DNA from: Gottfriedia acidiceleris
GTDB lineage: Bacteria; Bacillota; Bacilli; Bacillales; Bacillaceae_G
Assembly (NCBI RefSeq): GCF_004138285.1
Contig: NZ_SCFN01000004.1
Coordinates: 248,001 to 312,000, forward strand
Length of the DNA stretch: 64,000 bases
Reading direction: 5' to 3'
Part shown: positions 35,201 through 43,195 of the stretch, piece after piece
Layout: every line of letters begins with the position of its first letter
Numbering within the stretch: the first letter of the stretch is position 1
Program-made: the position numbers and the translations under genes
The notes under the pieces: generated by a model
What the model saw: the letters and a program-made list of their open reading frames with translations, nothing else
Database searches by the model: none
Told to the model about the DNA's origin: nothing

Positions 35201-36307
35201 GTGGTTAGAATAGAAAAAACGTACTTTATTACTGGATTTCCTGGATTTATTTCGAAGCATTTGCTCCTCAAAATTCTTGATAATGAAATGTCTTTTCAAA
35301 AAATTTATTTACTCATTCTTCCTAATACTGAAAAACAATGCCGAGACTTTTTATTTACATTAGATCAAAAGTATCCAGATTACACTCTTTTAAAAATAGA
35401 ACTTTTAAGTGGTGATATTACCCAGAAAAACTTTGGACTCAGCCTAAAAAACCTTAATATACTTATTAATAATATAACGGACTTATTTCATTTAGCTGCA
35501 ATTTACGACCTTGCTGTTCCTAAAAAAATTGCATATGAAGTAAATGTGAAAGGAACAATAAACGTAAATGAATTTGCACTTAAACTGAAATCTTTGAAGC
35601 GTTACACCTATTTTAGTACTAGCTATGTATCGGGAACTCGTGAAGGAAGAATTTATGAACATGAATTAGAAATGGGACAAACATTTAAAAACTTTTATGA
35701 AGAAACGAAGTATTATGCTGAAATAGAAGTTGAGAAACTAAAAACTCAACTTCCAATCACCATCATAAGACCTGGAATTGTAGTTGGACATTCAGAAACT
35801 GGTGAGACAAGTAAATTTGATGGACCATATTTCATTTTAAATTTCTTCACAAAACTTCGCTATTTACCTATACCACGAATTGGTAAAGACGATGCTTATT
35901 GTAATTTCGTTCCCATCGACTATTTAATTAATGCTGTATACTATTTGAGTCATGCAGAAATCGGAGTTAACAAAACTTATCAAATTACAGATCCCTCTCC
36001 TTACCCTGTACAAGATGTTTATAAAGACTTTCTTTCCTGTTATTTAAACAAAACTACCGTAGGAATTATTCCAATTAAATTTATTAGTCCTCTCCTTTCT
36101 ATCCCATTTATTAGACGATTACTTAAAGTTGAAAAAGAAGTTTTATCTTATTTTAATTGTAAATCCGAATATGATTGTATTAATACCTTAACTGATCTAC
36201 AAAACACAAGTATTAAATGTCCGGACTTTAAAGATATACTTCCTGTTATTACAAATTATTATAAAGTGCATAAGACAGTAATAGAGAAGCATGTATTAAT
36301 TAAATAA
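35201..36307 (+). CDS. Extended short-chain dehydrogenase (thioester-reductase-like)
   Basis: A 368-residue NAD(P)-binding protein with the N-terminal TGFPGFIS loop (residues 11-18), DLFHLAAIYDL near 98, catalytic YEETK near 166-170, and IIRPGIVVGHSETG near 188. This is the pattern of NAD-binding-4 / thioester-reductase-like epimerases; the substrate is unknown. The start is uncertain: GTG at 35201 lacks a good ribosome binding site, and the nearby AGGTGG points a few codons downstream, where no standard start codon exists. Monocistronic. Confidence 0.78.
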   Translation: MVRIEKTYFITGFPGFISKHLLLKILDNEMSFQKIYLLILPNTEKQCRDFLFTLDQKYPDYTLLKIELLSGDITQKNFGLSLKNLNILINNITDLFHLAAIYDLAVPKKIAYEVNVKGTINVNEFALKLKSLKRYTYFSTSYVSGTREGRIYEHELEMGQTFKNFYEETKYYAEIEVEKLKTQLPITIIRPGIVVGHSETGETSKFDGPYFILNFFTKLRYLPIPRIGKDDAYCNFVPIDYLINAVYYLSHAEIGVNKTYQITDPSPYPVQDVYKDFLSCYLNKTTVGIIPIKFISPLLSIPFIRRLLKVEKEVLSYFNCKSEYDCINTLTDLQNTSIKCPDFKDILPVITNYYKVHKTVIEKHVLIK

Positions 36308-36328
36308 AACAGGTTATGTGATTTCTCT

Positions 36329-36346
36329 TCCTATATATAGGAAGGA
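36329..36346 (+). terminator. First hairpin after the SDR gene
   Basis: CTTCCTAT / ATAGGAAG, a perfect 8-bp stem with a two-base loop; no T-run follows, so it may act as a 3' stabiliser rather than a terminator. Confidence 0.45.
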
Positions 36347-36352
36347 AAAGTT

Positions 36353-36385
36353 GAAAGGACACTAATATAATTAGTGTCCTTTCAA
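36353..36385. terminator. Terminator of the SDR gene, adjacent to element C
   Basis: A 13-bp perfect stem beginning GAAAGGACACTAAT and closing ATTAGTGTCCTTTC. Three bases after it element C begins (TGTTGAAA at 36388), as in elements A, B and D. No second copy is seen on the other side of element C. Confidence 0.8.
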
Positions 36386-36387
36386 AC

Positions 36388-36742
36388 TGTTGAAAAACAA
36401 TCTTGTCAATTAATTACCAAATTTTCGTAAAGGAGAAGGATGAGGTTGATTTCCACTACAGTATGCTCGCTTTCCATGGGGCGAGACCTAAGCCTCCTCG
36501 GCGCCGCCTGCGGGGTCTCAGCCTTCCCGCTTCTCCCATAGGAGTCGAGCATCCTTCCGTTCCAATCAACTTATTCATCAAAAAAAGTATATAATAAATA
36601 CCTAATCAAATAGCCTTTACTTAGAGTAAAATAACATGATCTTTATTAAACAGTTTGTAGGTTAATTAATATCGAACATTAATTTATAACCTAATAAATT
36701 GAACTTGTTTTCTCAAATTAGTTCATAATATTTTTAACTACT
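36388..36742 (+). mobile_element. Repeat element C: 5' part of the element family, truncated
   Basis: It begins TGTTGAAAAACA right after a terminator and matches element A (reverse complement) over about 355 bases, including the GC-rich core (36445-36570, bounded by GTTGATT / AATCAAC) and the AT-rich arm up to TTCATAATATTTTTAACT. The other end (TATATTTCAACACT in A and B) is absent. Instead, pseudogene sequence follows from about 36743. The frame at 36403-36594 inside the core is not a credible gene. Confidence 0.68.
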
Positions 36743-37042
36743 GAAATGCTCTTTATAATTTTAGTGTTTTGTATCTTTTCTTCTATTATTAATGATTTTT
36801 TCATTTTCCATAAGTATGCGCTATGTAGATTTATATGCATTACATAATAACCTTCTGCAATAAACCTCTTTATAAAGTCTAATCCATTTTCTTTTCTAAA
36901 TCCTAGATTATAATCTAGGGATATTTGTTCAATTTGTTGATGTTTACATTCTTTAATGCTTCCTGGACGGATCTTACCAATTTAAAACTGGATGGTACTG
37001 GCCTGGTATCTTCTATAAATAATTCACCCTCAATACTTTCAT
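36718..37042 (-). pseudogene. Decayed gene for a cyclic-phosphate-processing receiver-like (cREC) protein
   Basis: The minus strand shows three out-of-frame blocks that join into one protein: a start MKVLRVNYL (from 37042), then LFIEDTRPVPSSFKLVRS and VQEALKNVNINKLN in another frame, then QISLDYNLGFRKENGLDF, IKRFIAEGYYVMHINLHSAY and LWKMKKS in a third. The DTRP...SLDYNLG...GLDFI...IYLHSA-type pattern resembles the small receiver-like domain proteins (PF20274-type; assignment from memory). There are frameshifts near 37015 and 36920. The 3' end runs into element C. Confidence 0.55.
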
Positions 37043-37364
37043 TACAGAATGATTACATTCGTAACTGGATAACAACAAAACTGGATTTTTCTTCCTGTAT
37101 TATAACGGGGAAATATGACGTTTTCTTAACTTCAAACTTTTTTAATGGAAATTTTAAGCAAAAATTTATGATAATGGTTTAATATTATTCTAGTAAAATA
37201 GTTGTCATAACAACGATTTTTTTTATTTCTGTACTAAAACAGTACTACCAAAAAAATCCTCAAATTTGGCTCCCCATTATTTCCCATAATTATGTCATGC
37301 GTTTTCATGCTAAAGTATTACTTGTACAGCGAGACAATAACCAAACAAATGGAGGAGAAAGAAC
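37043..37364. other. Intergenic region before the CAP gene
   Basis: It contains the CAP gene's promoter area and a good GGAGGAG ribosome binding site at its end. The plus-strand open frame at 36925-37182 lies partly opposite the pseudogene and has no ribosome binding site, so I do not call it. Confidence 0.4.
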
Positions 37365-38177
37365 ATGAAAAAAATCGTAACTTTATCAACTGTGGCTGCT
37401 ACTCTACTAGTGGGTGCTCCTGTAGGTGCAGTAAACGCAGCGACTATTACTAAGGATACTACTAAATCATATACACAACATATCAACTTAAATGATACTT
37501 TATTCAATTATTTTAATCTACCAAACTTAGCAACTTCAAATGGTACTATTAAAATCGATTTAAATAAATTATTTACTAGCAATGGAATTGATATGAAGCA
37601 ACTTCAAGATGCTATTAAGCAACAATTAGGACAAGCTTCAACACCTAAGCCAGCAAACCCAGGAACTACACAACCAACAGTTCCAACAACGCCGGCTAAA
37701 CCTGAAACACCAACAACAAAACCGACGGAACCAACTACACCATCTAAACCAACAACTCCGTCAACTGAAACACCATCAACACCATCAAATTCAGCATCAT
37801 TATCAGCCTATGAATCAAAAGTAGTTGATTTAACAAATGCTGAACGTACAAAAGCTGGTTTAAAACCATTTACTGTTAATGCAACATTATCTAAAACAGC
37901 TCGTTTAAAATCACAAGATATGACTGACAAAAATTACTTTGATCACACTTCACCGACTTATGGATCACCATTTGATATGATGAAACAATTCGGAATCACT
38001 TATAGCTATGCAGCAGAAAACATTGCTAAAGGTCAAAAAACACCTGAAGAAGTAGTTACTGCTTGGATGAACAGTGCTGGTCACCGTGCAAATATCTTAA
38101 ATCCTAACTTAACTCAAATTGGTGTTGGTTATGATTCAAGATCAAATGCTTGGACTCAACAATTTATCGGTAAATAA
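37365..38177 (+). CDS. Secreted CAP-domain protein (YkwD-like)
   Basis: 270 residues: a signal peptide (about 1-26, cleaved near VNA-A), an N-terminal region ending near 95, a Pro/Thr-rich linker (about 100-145, repeats of TTP/KPT/TPS), and a CAP/SCP domain (about 148-270) with LTNAERTKAGL, YFDHTSPTYGSPFDMM, AENIAKGQ and SAGHRANILNP. CAP proteins of this type are exported and often sporulation- or envelope-associated; the activity is unknown. Terminator follows at 38203. Confidence 0.92.
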   Translation: MKKIVTLSTVAATLLVGAPVGAVNAATITKDTTKSYTQHINLNDTLFNYFNLPNLATSNGTIKIDLNKLFTSNGIDMKQLQDAIKQQLGQASTPKPANPGTTQPTVPTTPAKPETPTTKPTEPTTPSKPTTPSTETPSTPSNSASLSAYESKVVDLTNAERTKAGLKPFTVNATLSKTARLKSQDMTDKNYFDHTSPTYGSPFDMMKQFGITYSYAAENIAKGQKTPEEVVTAWMNSAGHRANILNPNLTQIGVGYDSRSNAWTQQFIGK

Positions 38178-38202
38178 TAAATAAAATTTGTATAAAGCTG
38201 TA

Positions 38203-38237
38203 TTAAAAGTAGTCCGTTTTTGCGGACTACTTTTTTA
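38203..38237 (+). terminator. CAP gene terminator
   Basis: AAAGTAGTCCG / CGGACTACTTT with loop TTTTTG, followed by TTTT. Confidence 0.9.
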
Positions 38238-38277
38238 TTATGTACAAATAATTCTGATGTATTCAACATTATTTGCC

Positions 38278-38976
38278 TTATCCCCGTACTAACCTTCTTC
38301 GCAAACTTTCCATTAAAGAAGAATCAATTACTTCAATTGCAGAGTTATTTTTTCGAACCCCAGAACCAAAATGAATTTCTTCCACATTCGTAAATTCAAT
38401 GAAGTTTGATACATTTTCAATGGATAATCCGCTTCCTGCTAAAATTTTAATATTCGATTTATTTGTAAGTTCGATCATATTTTTTATTGTTTCTTTTCCA
38501 TCAATAGCACTAGCAACACCGCCAGATGTTAATACATGCGTAATCTCAGAGTAATTTTTTAATGTATCAATAGCTGTTAGCAGATCATTTGATTCATCGA
38601 TTGCTCTATGAAACGTAAAGTTCATATCTTTTACTCGAGCTGTTACTTTTTTTAAAAGATCTTCATCAATTGTATTATCTTTTGTCAAGGCACCAAAAAC
38701 GATACCAGCTGCTCCGAGCTCATTACATATATCAATATCGGTTAAGATCACTTCTTGATCATACTGATCATATAAAAAAGAACGACTATGTGGTCGAATC
38801 ATTACATGTACTGGAATTGAGACACTTTGAACAACATGTTTAATTGTCGCATAACTTGGAGTCAATCCTCCCTCTTTTATTCCAGTAACTAATTCGATTC
38901 GATTTGCCCCAAACCTTTCTGCATCTATTGCATCTTTTACGTTTGTGGCAATTACTTCTAATAACATTTCATTCAT
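38278..38976 (-). CDS. cutC: CutC-family protein
   Basis: A 232-residue TIM-barrel protein beginning MLLEVIATNVKDAIDAERFGANRIELV, with VHVMIRPHSRSFLY near 60-75 and TFHRAIDES near 118. The family was named for copper homeostasis in E. coli; its actual activity is unclear. It starts one or two bases after the RluA-type gene ends, so the two are co-transcribed and probably translationally coupled. Confidence 0.9.
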   Translation of the reverse strand: MNEMLLEVIATNVKDAIDAERFGANRIELVTGIKEGGLTPSYATIKHVVQSVSIPVHVMIRPHSRSFLYDQYDQEVILTDIDICNELGAAGIVFGALTKDNTIDEDLLKKVTARVKDMNFTFHRAIDESNDLLTAIDTLKNYSEITHVLTSGGVASAIDGKETIKNMIELTNKSNIKILAGSGLSIENVSNFIEFTNVEEIHFGSGVRKNNSAIEVIDSSLMESLRRRLVRG

Positions 38977-38977
38977 C

Positions 38978-39886
38978 TCACTTTTCGTTAAGTATTTGTT
39001 TTATGTCCGACGGGAATGGGATATGAATGGATAAACTATCTTTCGTAAAAGGATGCGTAAATTGTACATTACTAGCGTGTAATCCTTGACGATTCAATAA
39101 TTTTTGTTTCCCACCATATAATAGATCTCCAATTAATGGATGACCTAAAAAACTTAAATGAACTCGGATTTGATGTGTACGACCAGTATCTAACTGACAT
39201 TCTAATATCGTTACATTCAACTTTGATATATATTTTATTTTTTTATAATGTGTAATTGCATTATCGCCTTTTGGTGAAACCCTTCTTCTAGTAGGATGAT
39301 GTCGATCTCTTCCAATTGCTTCATTTATTGTCCCTTTTGGTGATTTAACATTCCCTTCAACTATAGCTGTATAGGTACGTTTTATTTTACGTTGACTTAA
39401 CATCGAATCCAGAATTGCACTACTTAATGCATGTTTAGCAAATACGACTCCACCGGTAGTGTCTTTATCGAGGCGGTGTATATGGCGTACTTTTGTTTTT
39501 AATCCATTTTCTAGAAAATGAAATGCTACCCCATTTGCTAATGTATTTAACTGTCCTTTTTCATTCGGATGTGTGTCGACTCCAAACGGTTTATTTGCAA
39601 TAAGTAAATGTTCGTCTTCGTAGCAAATCTCAATAGATTGTTCCTGTGGAATTACACCATAATCCTCCTCTATGAACAATTGCATTTCAACTTGGTCTCC
39701 ACTTATAAGGATCGTATTCCAAGATTTAATTTCTCCGTTAATCCTACAACCTTTTGCCATCCTTAATTCGTGTAGCAACTTCTTTGGAAACTGCCACACA
39801 TTTTTTAAATATGACTCTACTGTTTGATTTTTATGCTCAACGCCTATTATTACCTTAAACCATGGATTTTGTTGCTTTAACTCCAT
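38978..39886 (-). CDS. RluA-family pseudouridine synthase
   Basis: 302 residues. The catalytic motif HRLDKDTTGGVVFAKH, with the nucleophilic aspartate near residue 141, is followed by RTHQIRVHLSFLGHPLIGDLLYG (split as RTHQIRVHLS and LGHPLIGDLLYG) near 235-258. An S4-like region may occupy the first 60 residues. It makes pseudouridine in rRNA or tRNA; the exact target is not readable. First gene of the pair with cutC. Confidence 0.93.
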   Translation of the reverse strand: MELKQQNPWFKVIIGVEHKNQTVESYLKNVWQFPKKLLHELRMAKGCRINGEIKSWNTILISGDQVEMQLFIEEDYGVIPQEQSIEICYEDEHLLIANKPFGVDTHPNEKGQLNTLANGVAFHFLENGLKTKVRHIHRLDKDTTGGVVFAKHALSSAILDSMLSQRKIKRTYTAIVEGNVKSPKGTINEAIGRDRHHPTRRRVSPKGDNAITHYKKIKYISKLNVTILECQLDTGRTHQIRVHLSFLGHPLIGDLLYGGKQKLLNRQGLHASNVQFTHPFTKDSLSIHIPFPSDIKQILNEK

Positions 39887-39937
39887 CTTTTAATCACCAC
39901 TTTCAATATGACTATTATATCAAAATATAATTAGTCA

Positions 39938-39966
39938 AAAAAGAAGCACCTGTTTAGGTGCTCCTT
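39938..39966 (-). terminator. adhE terminator
   Basis: Stem GGAGCACCT / AGGTGCTTC with a four-base loop, followed on the minus strand by TTTTTTGAC. Confidence 0.85.
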
Positions 39967-39985
39967 AATGAAAAATTTAAATTCA

Positions 39986-42589
39986 TTAACATCCTTTGAA
40001 AGCATTCAGATAAACTTCTTCTAATTCTTTAACTAGAGGTAGCTTCGGATTTGCAGTAGTACATTGATCTTCGAAAGCACGATCAGCTAAATATGAAACT
40101 TTTTCTAAAAATTCTTTTTCAGTAATTCCTTGAGCCTCGATACTCATATTAATATTTAATTCCTTAGCTAACTTGATAACTGCTGTAATTAAACTTTCAA
40201 CGCCTTCTTCAGTAGTTGCAGCAGGAAGACCTAGGAAGCGAGCAATTTCAGCATATCGTTCATCTGCAATGAAATGTTTATATTTAGGGAATGCTGTAAA
40301 CTTAGTTGGTTTTTTTGCATTGTATCTTATTACATGCGGCATTAATATTGCATTTGCTCTGCCATGAGGAATATGGAATTCCGCTCCAATTTTATGCGCT
40401 AAACTGTGGTTAATTCCTAAGAACGCATTTGCAAATGCCATACCAGCGATAGCTGATGCATTATGCATTTTTTCACGTGCTTCAAAATCGTTTCCATTTT
40501 CATATGCTTTAGGCAAATATTTAAATACTAATTTAATAGCTTGTAATGCTAATCCATCTGTATAATCATTAGCTAGAACACTTACATAAGCTTCAATTGC
40601 ATGTGTTAATACATCCATACCTGTATCTGCTGTAATGCTTTTAGGAACTGTTGATACGAATTGAGCGTCAATAATTGCAACATCAGGCGTTAATTCATAA
40701 TCAGCTAATGGATATTTAATATTATTAGCTTTATCAGTAATTACAGCAAAAGGTGTAACCTCTGAACCAGTACCAGAAGTAGTTGGTATTGCTACAAACT
40801 GAGCTTTACGACCTAATTTAGGGTATTTATAAGCTCTTTTTCGAATATCTAAGAATTTTTGTTTAGGTCCGTCTAAAGTAGTTTCTGGGTACTCAAAAAA
40901 CATCCACATACCCTTGGCTGCGTCCATAGCTGACCCACCACCGAAAGCAATAATTGTATCTGGTTCAAATGATAACATTCTATCTGCACCCTTCATTACA
41001 GTAACATCTGAAGGATCTGGTTCTACATCTGAAAAGATTTCAATCTGAATATTCTCTTGTCTTTTTTCTAGATAATATTTAATTACGTCAACATAACCTA
41101 ATTTAACCATTGCTTCGTCTGTTACAATAAATGCTTTTTTAATATTAGGCATTTTTTCTAAATATTGAGTTGAATATTTTTCAAAATAAATTTTTGGTGG
41201 CAGTTTGACCCATTGCATATTCATATTTCTTCTTCCTAATTTTTTTATATTTAATAAGTGTACAGTTGTTACATTAGTCGATACAGAGTTTTTACCGTGC
41301 GATCCACAGCCTAATGTAAGTGAAGGAATAAATGCGTTATATAAATCCCCAATTCCACCATGTGCTGAAGGAGCATTTGCAATAACACGACAAGCTTTCA
41401 TTCTTAGTCCAAACTCTTTTTGAATTTCTTCATTATTACTATGAATAACTGCCGAATGTCCTAATCCTCCAAGCTCTAACATTTCTTCACAACGTTTAAA
41501 TCCTTCTTCTTTACCATTTACTTTAATTGCAGCTAAAACCGGACTTAGTTTTTCTCTTGTTAAAGGTTCATTCGCACCCACGCTATTACATTCAACGATA
41601 AGAATTTTTGTTTCTACTGGTACATTTACTCCAGCTAACGCTGCTATTTCATATGCAGATTTACCAACGATGTCACCATTTACAGCACATGTAGTTTCAT
41701 TTATGACAAGCTTTTCTAATTTCTTTTTATCTGCTTTTGTAGCAAAATAACAATTATTTGCTATTAACTCTGCCTTCACTTCGTCATAAACTTCTTTATC
41801 TACAATAACTGCTTGTTCAGATGCACAAATCATTCCATTATCAAATGTTTTTGAAAGAATAAGATCATTTACTGCACATTTTATTTCAGCAGATTTCTCG
41901 ATATAGCATGGTACATTACCAGGGCCAACACCTAAAGCAGGTTTTCCTGTACTATAAGCCGATTTAACCATTCCAGCACCACCTGTTGCTAAAACAAGTG
42001 CTACTCCTTCATGATTCATTAAACACTTAGTTGCTTCAATAGATGGTACTTCAATCCATTGTACACAGTTTTCAGGTGCTCCAGCTTTTATTGCCGCATC
42101 ACGAACGATTCTTGCTGCTTCTCTACTACATTTTTGTGCGGAAGGATGAAAAGCAAAAATAATTGGGTTTCTTGTTTTAATCGCAATAATTGCTTTAAAT
42201 AATGTTGTTGATGTAGGATTAGTTGTTGGAGTGACACCTGCAATTACCCCAACAGGTTCAGCAATTTCTGTTATTCCAGTTTGTTGATCTTCACTTATAA
42301 TCCCAACTGTTTTATTATCTTTTATTGAATTCCATATATATTCTGTAGCAAATATATTTTTAATAATTTTATCCTCATAGATTCCACGCCCTGTTTCCTC
42401 AACTGCCATTTTTGCTAGTGGCATATGTTGATCTAAGCCTGCTAGAACCATTGAATGTACAATTTCATTGATTTGAACTTGATTAAAGTTTTCAAATTCC
42501 CTTAATGCTTTTTGTCCTTTTACGACTAATTCATTTACCATTTCAGAAGCGTTACATATTTCATTGACAATTTTTTCTTGAACAGCCAT
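39986..42589 (-). CDS. adhE: AdhE, bifunctional acetaldehyde-CoA / alcohol dehydrogenase
   Basis: An 867-residue fusion. The N-terminal half is a CoA-acylating aldehyde dehydrogenase (GVTPTTNPTSTTLFKAI; catalytic cysteine in FDNGMICASEQ near 255). The C-terminal half is an iron-dependent alcohol dehydrogenase (GGGSAMDAAKGMW, PTTSGTGSEVTPFAVITD, and iron ligands in NHSLAHKIGAEFHIPHG). It converts acetyl-CoA to ethanol and regenerates NAD+ in fermentation. Two Rex operators lie upstream. Full length and intact. Confidence 0.96.
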   Translation of the reverse strand: MAVQEKIVNEICNASEMVNELVVKGQKALREFENFNQVQINEIVHSMVLAGLDQHMPLAKMAVEETGRGIYEDKIIKNIFATEYIWNSIKDNKTVGIISEDQQTGITEIAEPVGVIAGVTPTTNPTSTTLFKAIIAIKTRNPIIFAFHPSAQKCSREAARIVRDAAIKAGAPENCVQWIEVPSIEATKCLMNHEGVALVLATGGAGMVKSAYSTGKPALGVGPGNVPCYIEKSAEIKCAVNDLILSKTFDNGMICASEQAVIVDKEVYDEVKAELIANNCYFATKADKKKLEKLVINETTCAVNGDIVGKSAYEIAALAGVNVPVETKILIVECNSVGANEPLTREKLSPVLAAIKVNGKEEGFKRCEEMLELGGLGHSAVIHSNNEEIQKEFGLRMKACRVIANAPSAHGGIGDLYNAFIPSLTLGCGSHGKNSVSTNVTTVHLLNIKKLGRRNMNMQWVKLPPKIYFEKYSTQYLEKMPNIKKAFIVTDEAMVKLGYVDVIKYYLEKRQENIQIEIFSDVEPDPSDVTVMKGADRMLSFEPDTIIAFGGGSAMDAAKGMWMFFEYPETTLDGPKQKFLDIRKRAYKYPKLGRKAQFVAIPTTSGTGSEVTPFAVITDKANNIKYPLADYELTPDVAIIDAQFVSTVPKSITADTGMDVLTHAIEAYVSVLANDYTDGLALQAIKLVFKYLPKAYENGNDFEAREKMHNASAIAGMAFANAFLGINHSLAHKIGAEFHIPHGRANAILMPHVIRYNAKKPTKFTAFPKYKHFIADERYAEIARFLGLPAATTEEGVESLITAVIKLAKELNINMSIEAQGITEKEFLEKVSYLADRAFEDQCTTANPKLPLVKELEEVYLNAFKGC

Positions 42590-42663
42590 TTGGCTCTCCT
42601 CCTCTGATGTTGGACATTAATAATCCTATTTTAGATTCATTAAGTCCCATTTATCATTTACAT

Positions 42664-42681
42664 TTGTGAAGAATTTCACAA
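42664..42681. promoter_or_regulatory. Rex operator 1 upstream of adhE
   Basis: TTGTGAAGAATTTCACAA is a perfect 7-4-7 inverted repeat matching the Rex consensus. It lies 75 bases upstream of the adhE start. Rex releases DNA when NADH is high, so adhE should rise under oxygen limitation. Confidence 0.85.
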
Positions 42682-42734
42682 TTTCGTTTACAAATATAAT
42701 ATATATCTTTTTTATTGAAAAAGCTATGTCTATT

Positions 42735-42752
42735 TTGTGAAATATTTCACAT
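42735..42752. promoter_or_regulatory. Rex operator 2 upstream of adhE
   Basis: TTGTGAAATATTTCACAT matches the same consensus with one end mismatch. It is centred 71 bases from operator 1, close to seven helical turns, so cooperative or looped binding is possible. Confidence 0.8.
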
Positions 42753-42941
42753 ATTTTTCAACAAAACATGTTACCTATCTACTTATTCCATTCACTACTT
42801 CTAACATTTTGTAGATTTTTGTTAATTCTTTTCTTTTTTCAAATATTTTCGCATATGATAAAATTAAGAATAAGTTCTCATAGAACTTATTTTTCACCTG
42901 TTAGATTTTTCTAACAAAACTGGAAAAAAGGACGTGTAACC

Positions 42942-42992
42942 ATGATTGCTCGAAGGAGCATTTGGCAACGTAAAGACTTATCCTACACTTAG
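42942..42992 (+). CDS. Possible leader peptide 1 (16 residues)
   Basis: ATG at 42942 to TAG at 42990-42992 encodes MIARRSIWQRKDLSYT. AAGGA lies nine bases upstream. It overlaps the TGCTC-GAAG-GAGCA hairpin and ends at the foot of the long AT stem, a layout seen in translation-coupled attenuators. It may instead be chance. Confidence 0.4.
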   Translation: MIARRSIWQRKDLSYT

Positions 42993-43050
42993 CGGTTTTT
43001 ATTTAGAGAACCAAAAGAACTCTAAAATAAAACTGAAGGTAGGCGAAACT

Positions 43051-43092
43051 ATGGTTGACAGGCGATTATGTTATTTCTTCAATGATATATAG
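43051..43092 (+). CDS. Possible leader peptide 2 (13 residues)
   Basis: ATG at 43051 to TAG encodes MVDRRLCYFFNDI. The preceding GAAGGTAGG, about 10-12 bases upstream, is a moderate ribosome binding site. It ends just before the first GTAGTTAG hairpin. Like leader 1, it carries an early Arg-Arg pair. Confidence 0.35.
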   Translation: MVDRRLCYFFNDI

Positions 43093-43195
43093 CTTTGTAG
43101 TTAGAAAGATAAAAAACTAACTACGAGCTCTATATGTACGTAGTTAGTTTAAAGCTGTACTTTTTAACTACTAACTACGAAAAGAGGAAATAACA

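Larger units (their letters stand above)
42869..43195 (+). promoter_or_regulatory. Long structured leader of the YitT-family gene
   Basis: About 325 bases with several hairpins in order: AATAAGTTC / GAACTTATT then TTTTT (42871-42897); GTTAG / CTAAC (about 42900-42915); TGCTC-GAAG-GAGCA (42947-42960); a long AT stem AGCGGTTTTTATTTAGAG / CTCTAAAATAAAACT (42991-43034); GTAGTTAG / CTAACTAC (43097-43124) and GTAGTTAG / CTAACTAC again (43140-43178). The repeated arms can pair in alternative ways. AACCAT / ATGGTT could close an outer helix. Two short open frames lie within it. It does not match a riboswitch class that I recognise. Confidence 0.55.

Noticed and set aside
36403-36594. Plus-strand open frame in element C
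   Set aside because: Same repeat core in a different frame; no conservation between copies.
36925-37182. 85-residue plus-strand open frame
   Set aside because: It lies largely opposite the minus-strand pseudogene, which shows a recognisable protein pattern; this frame has no ribosome binding site or recognisable pattern.
42933-43065. Three-way-junction RNA resembling a c-di-GMP-I riboswitch
   Set aside because: The hairpin with a GAAG loop and the CGTAAAG strand look superficially similar, but the conserved GGCCTAAA and closing GCGGGGTTACC-type parts are missing.
43111-43120. AAAAAACTAA resembling the 3' tail of a preQ1-I riboswitch
   Set aside because: The preceding short hairpin and the CCCTCT pairing partner are absent; here the word lies within the GTAGTTAG hairpin.
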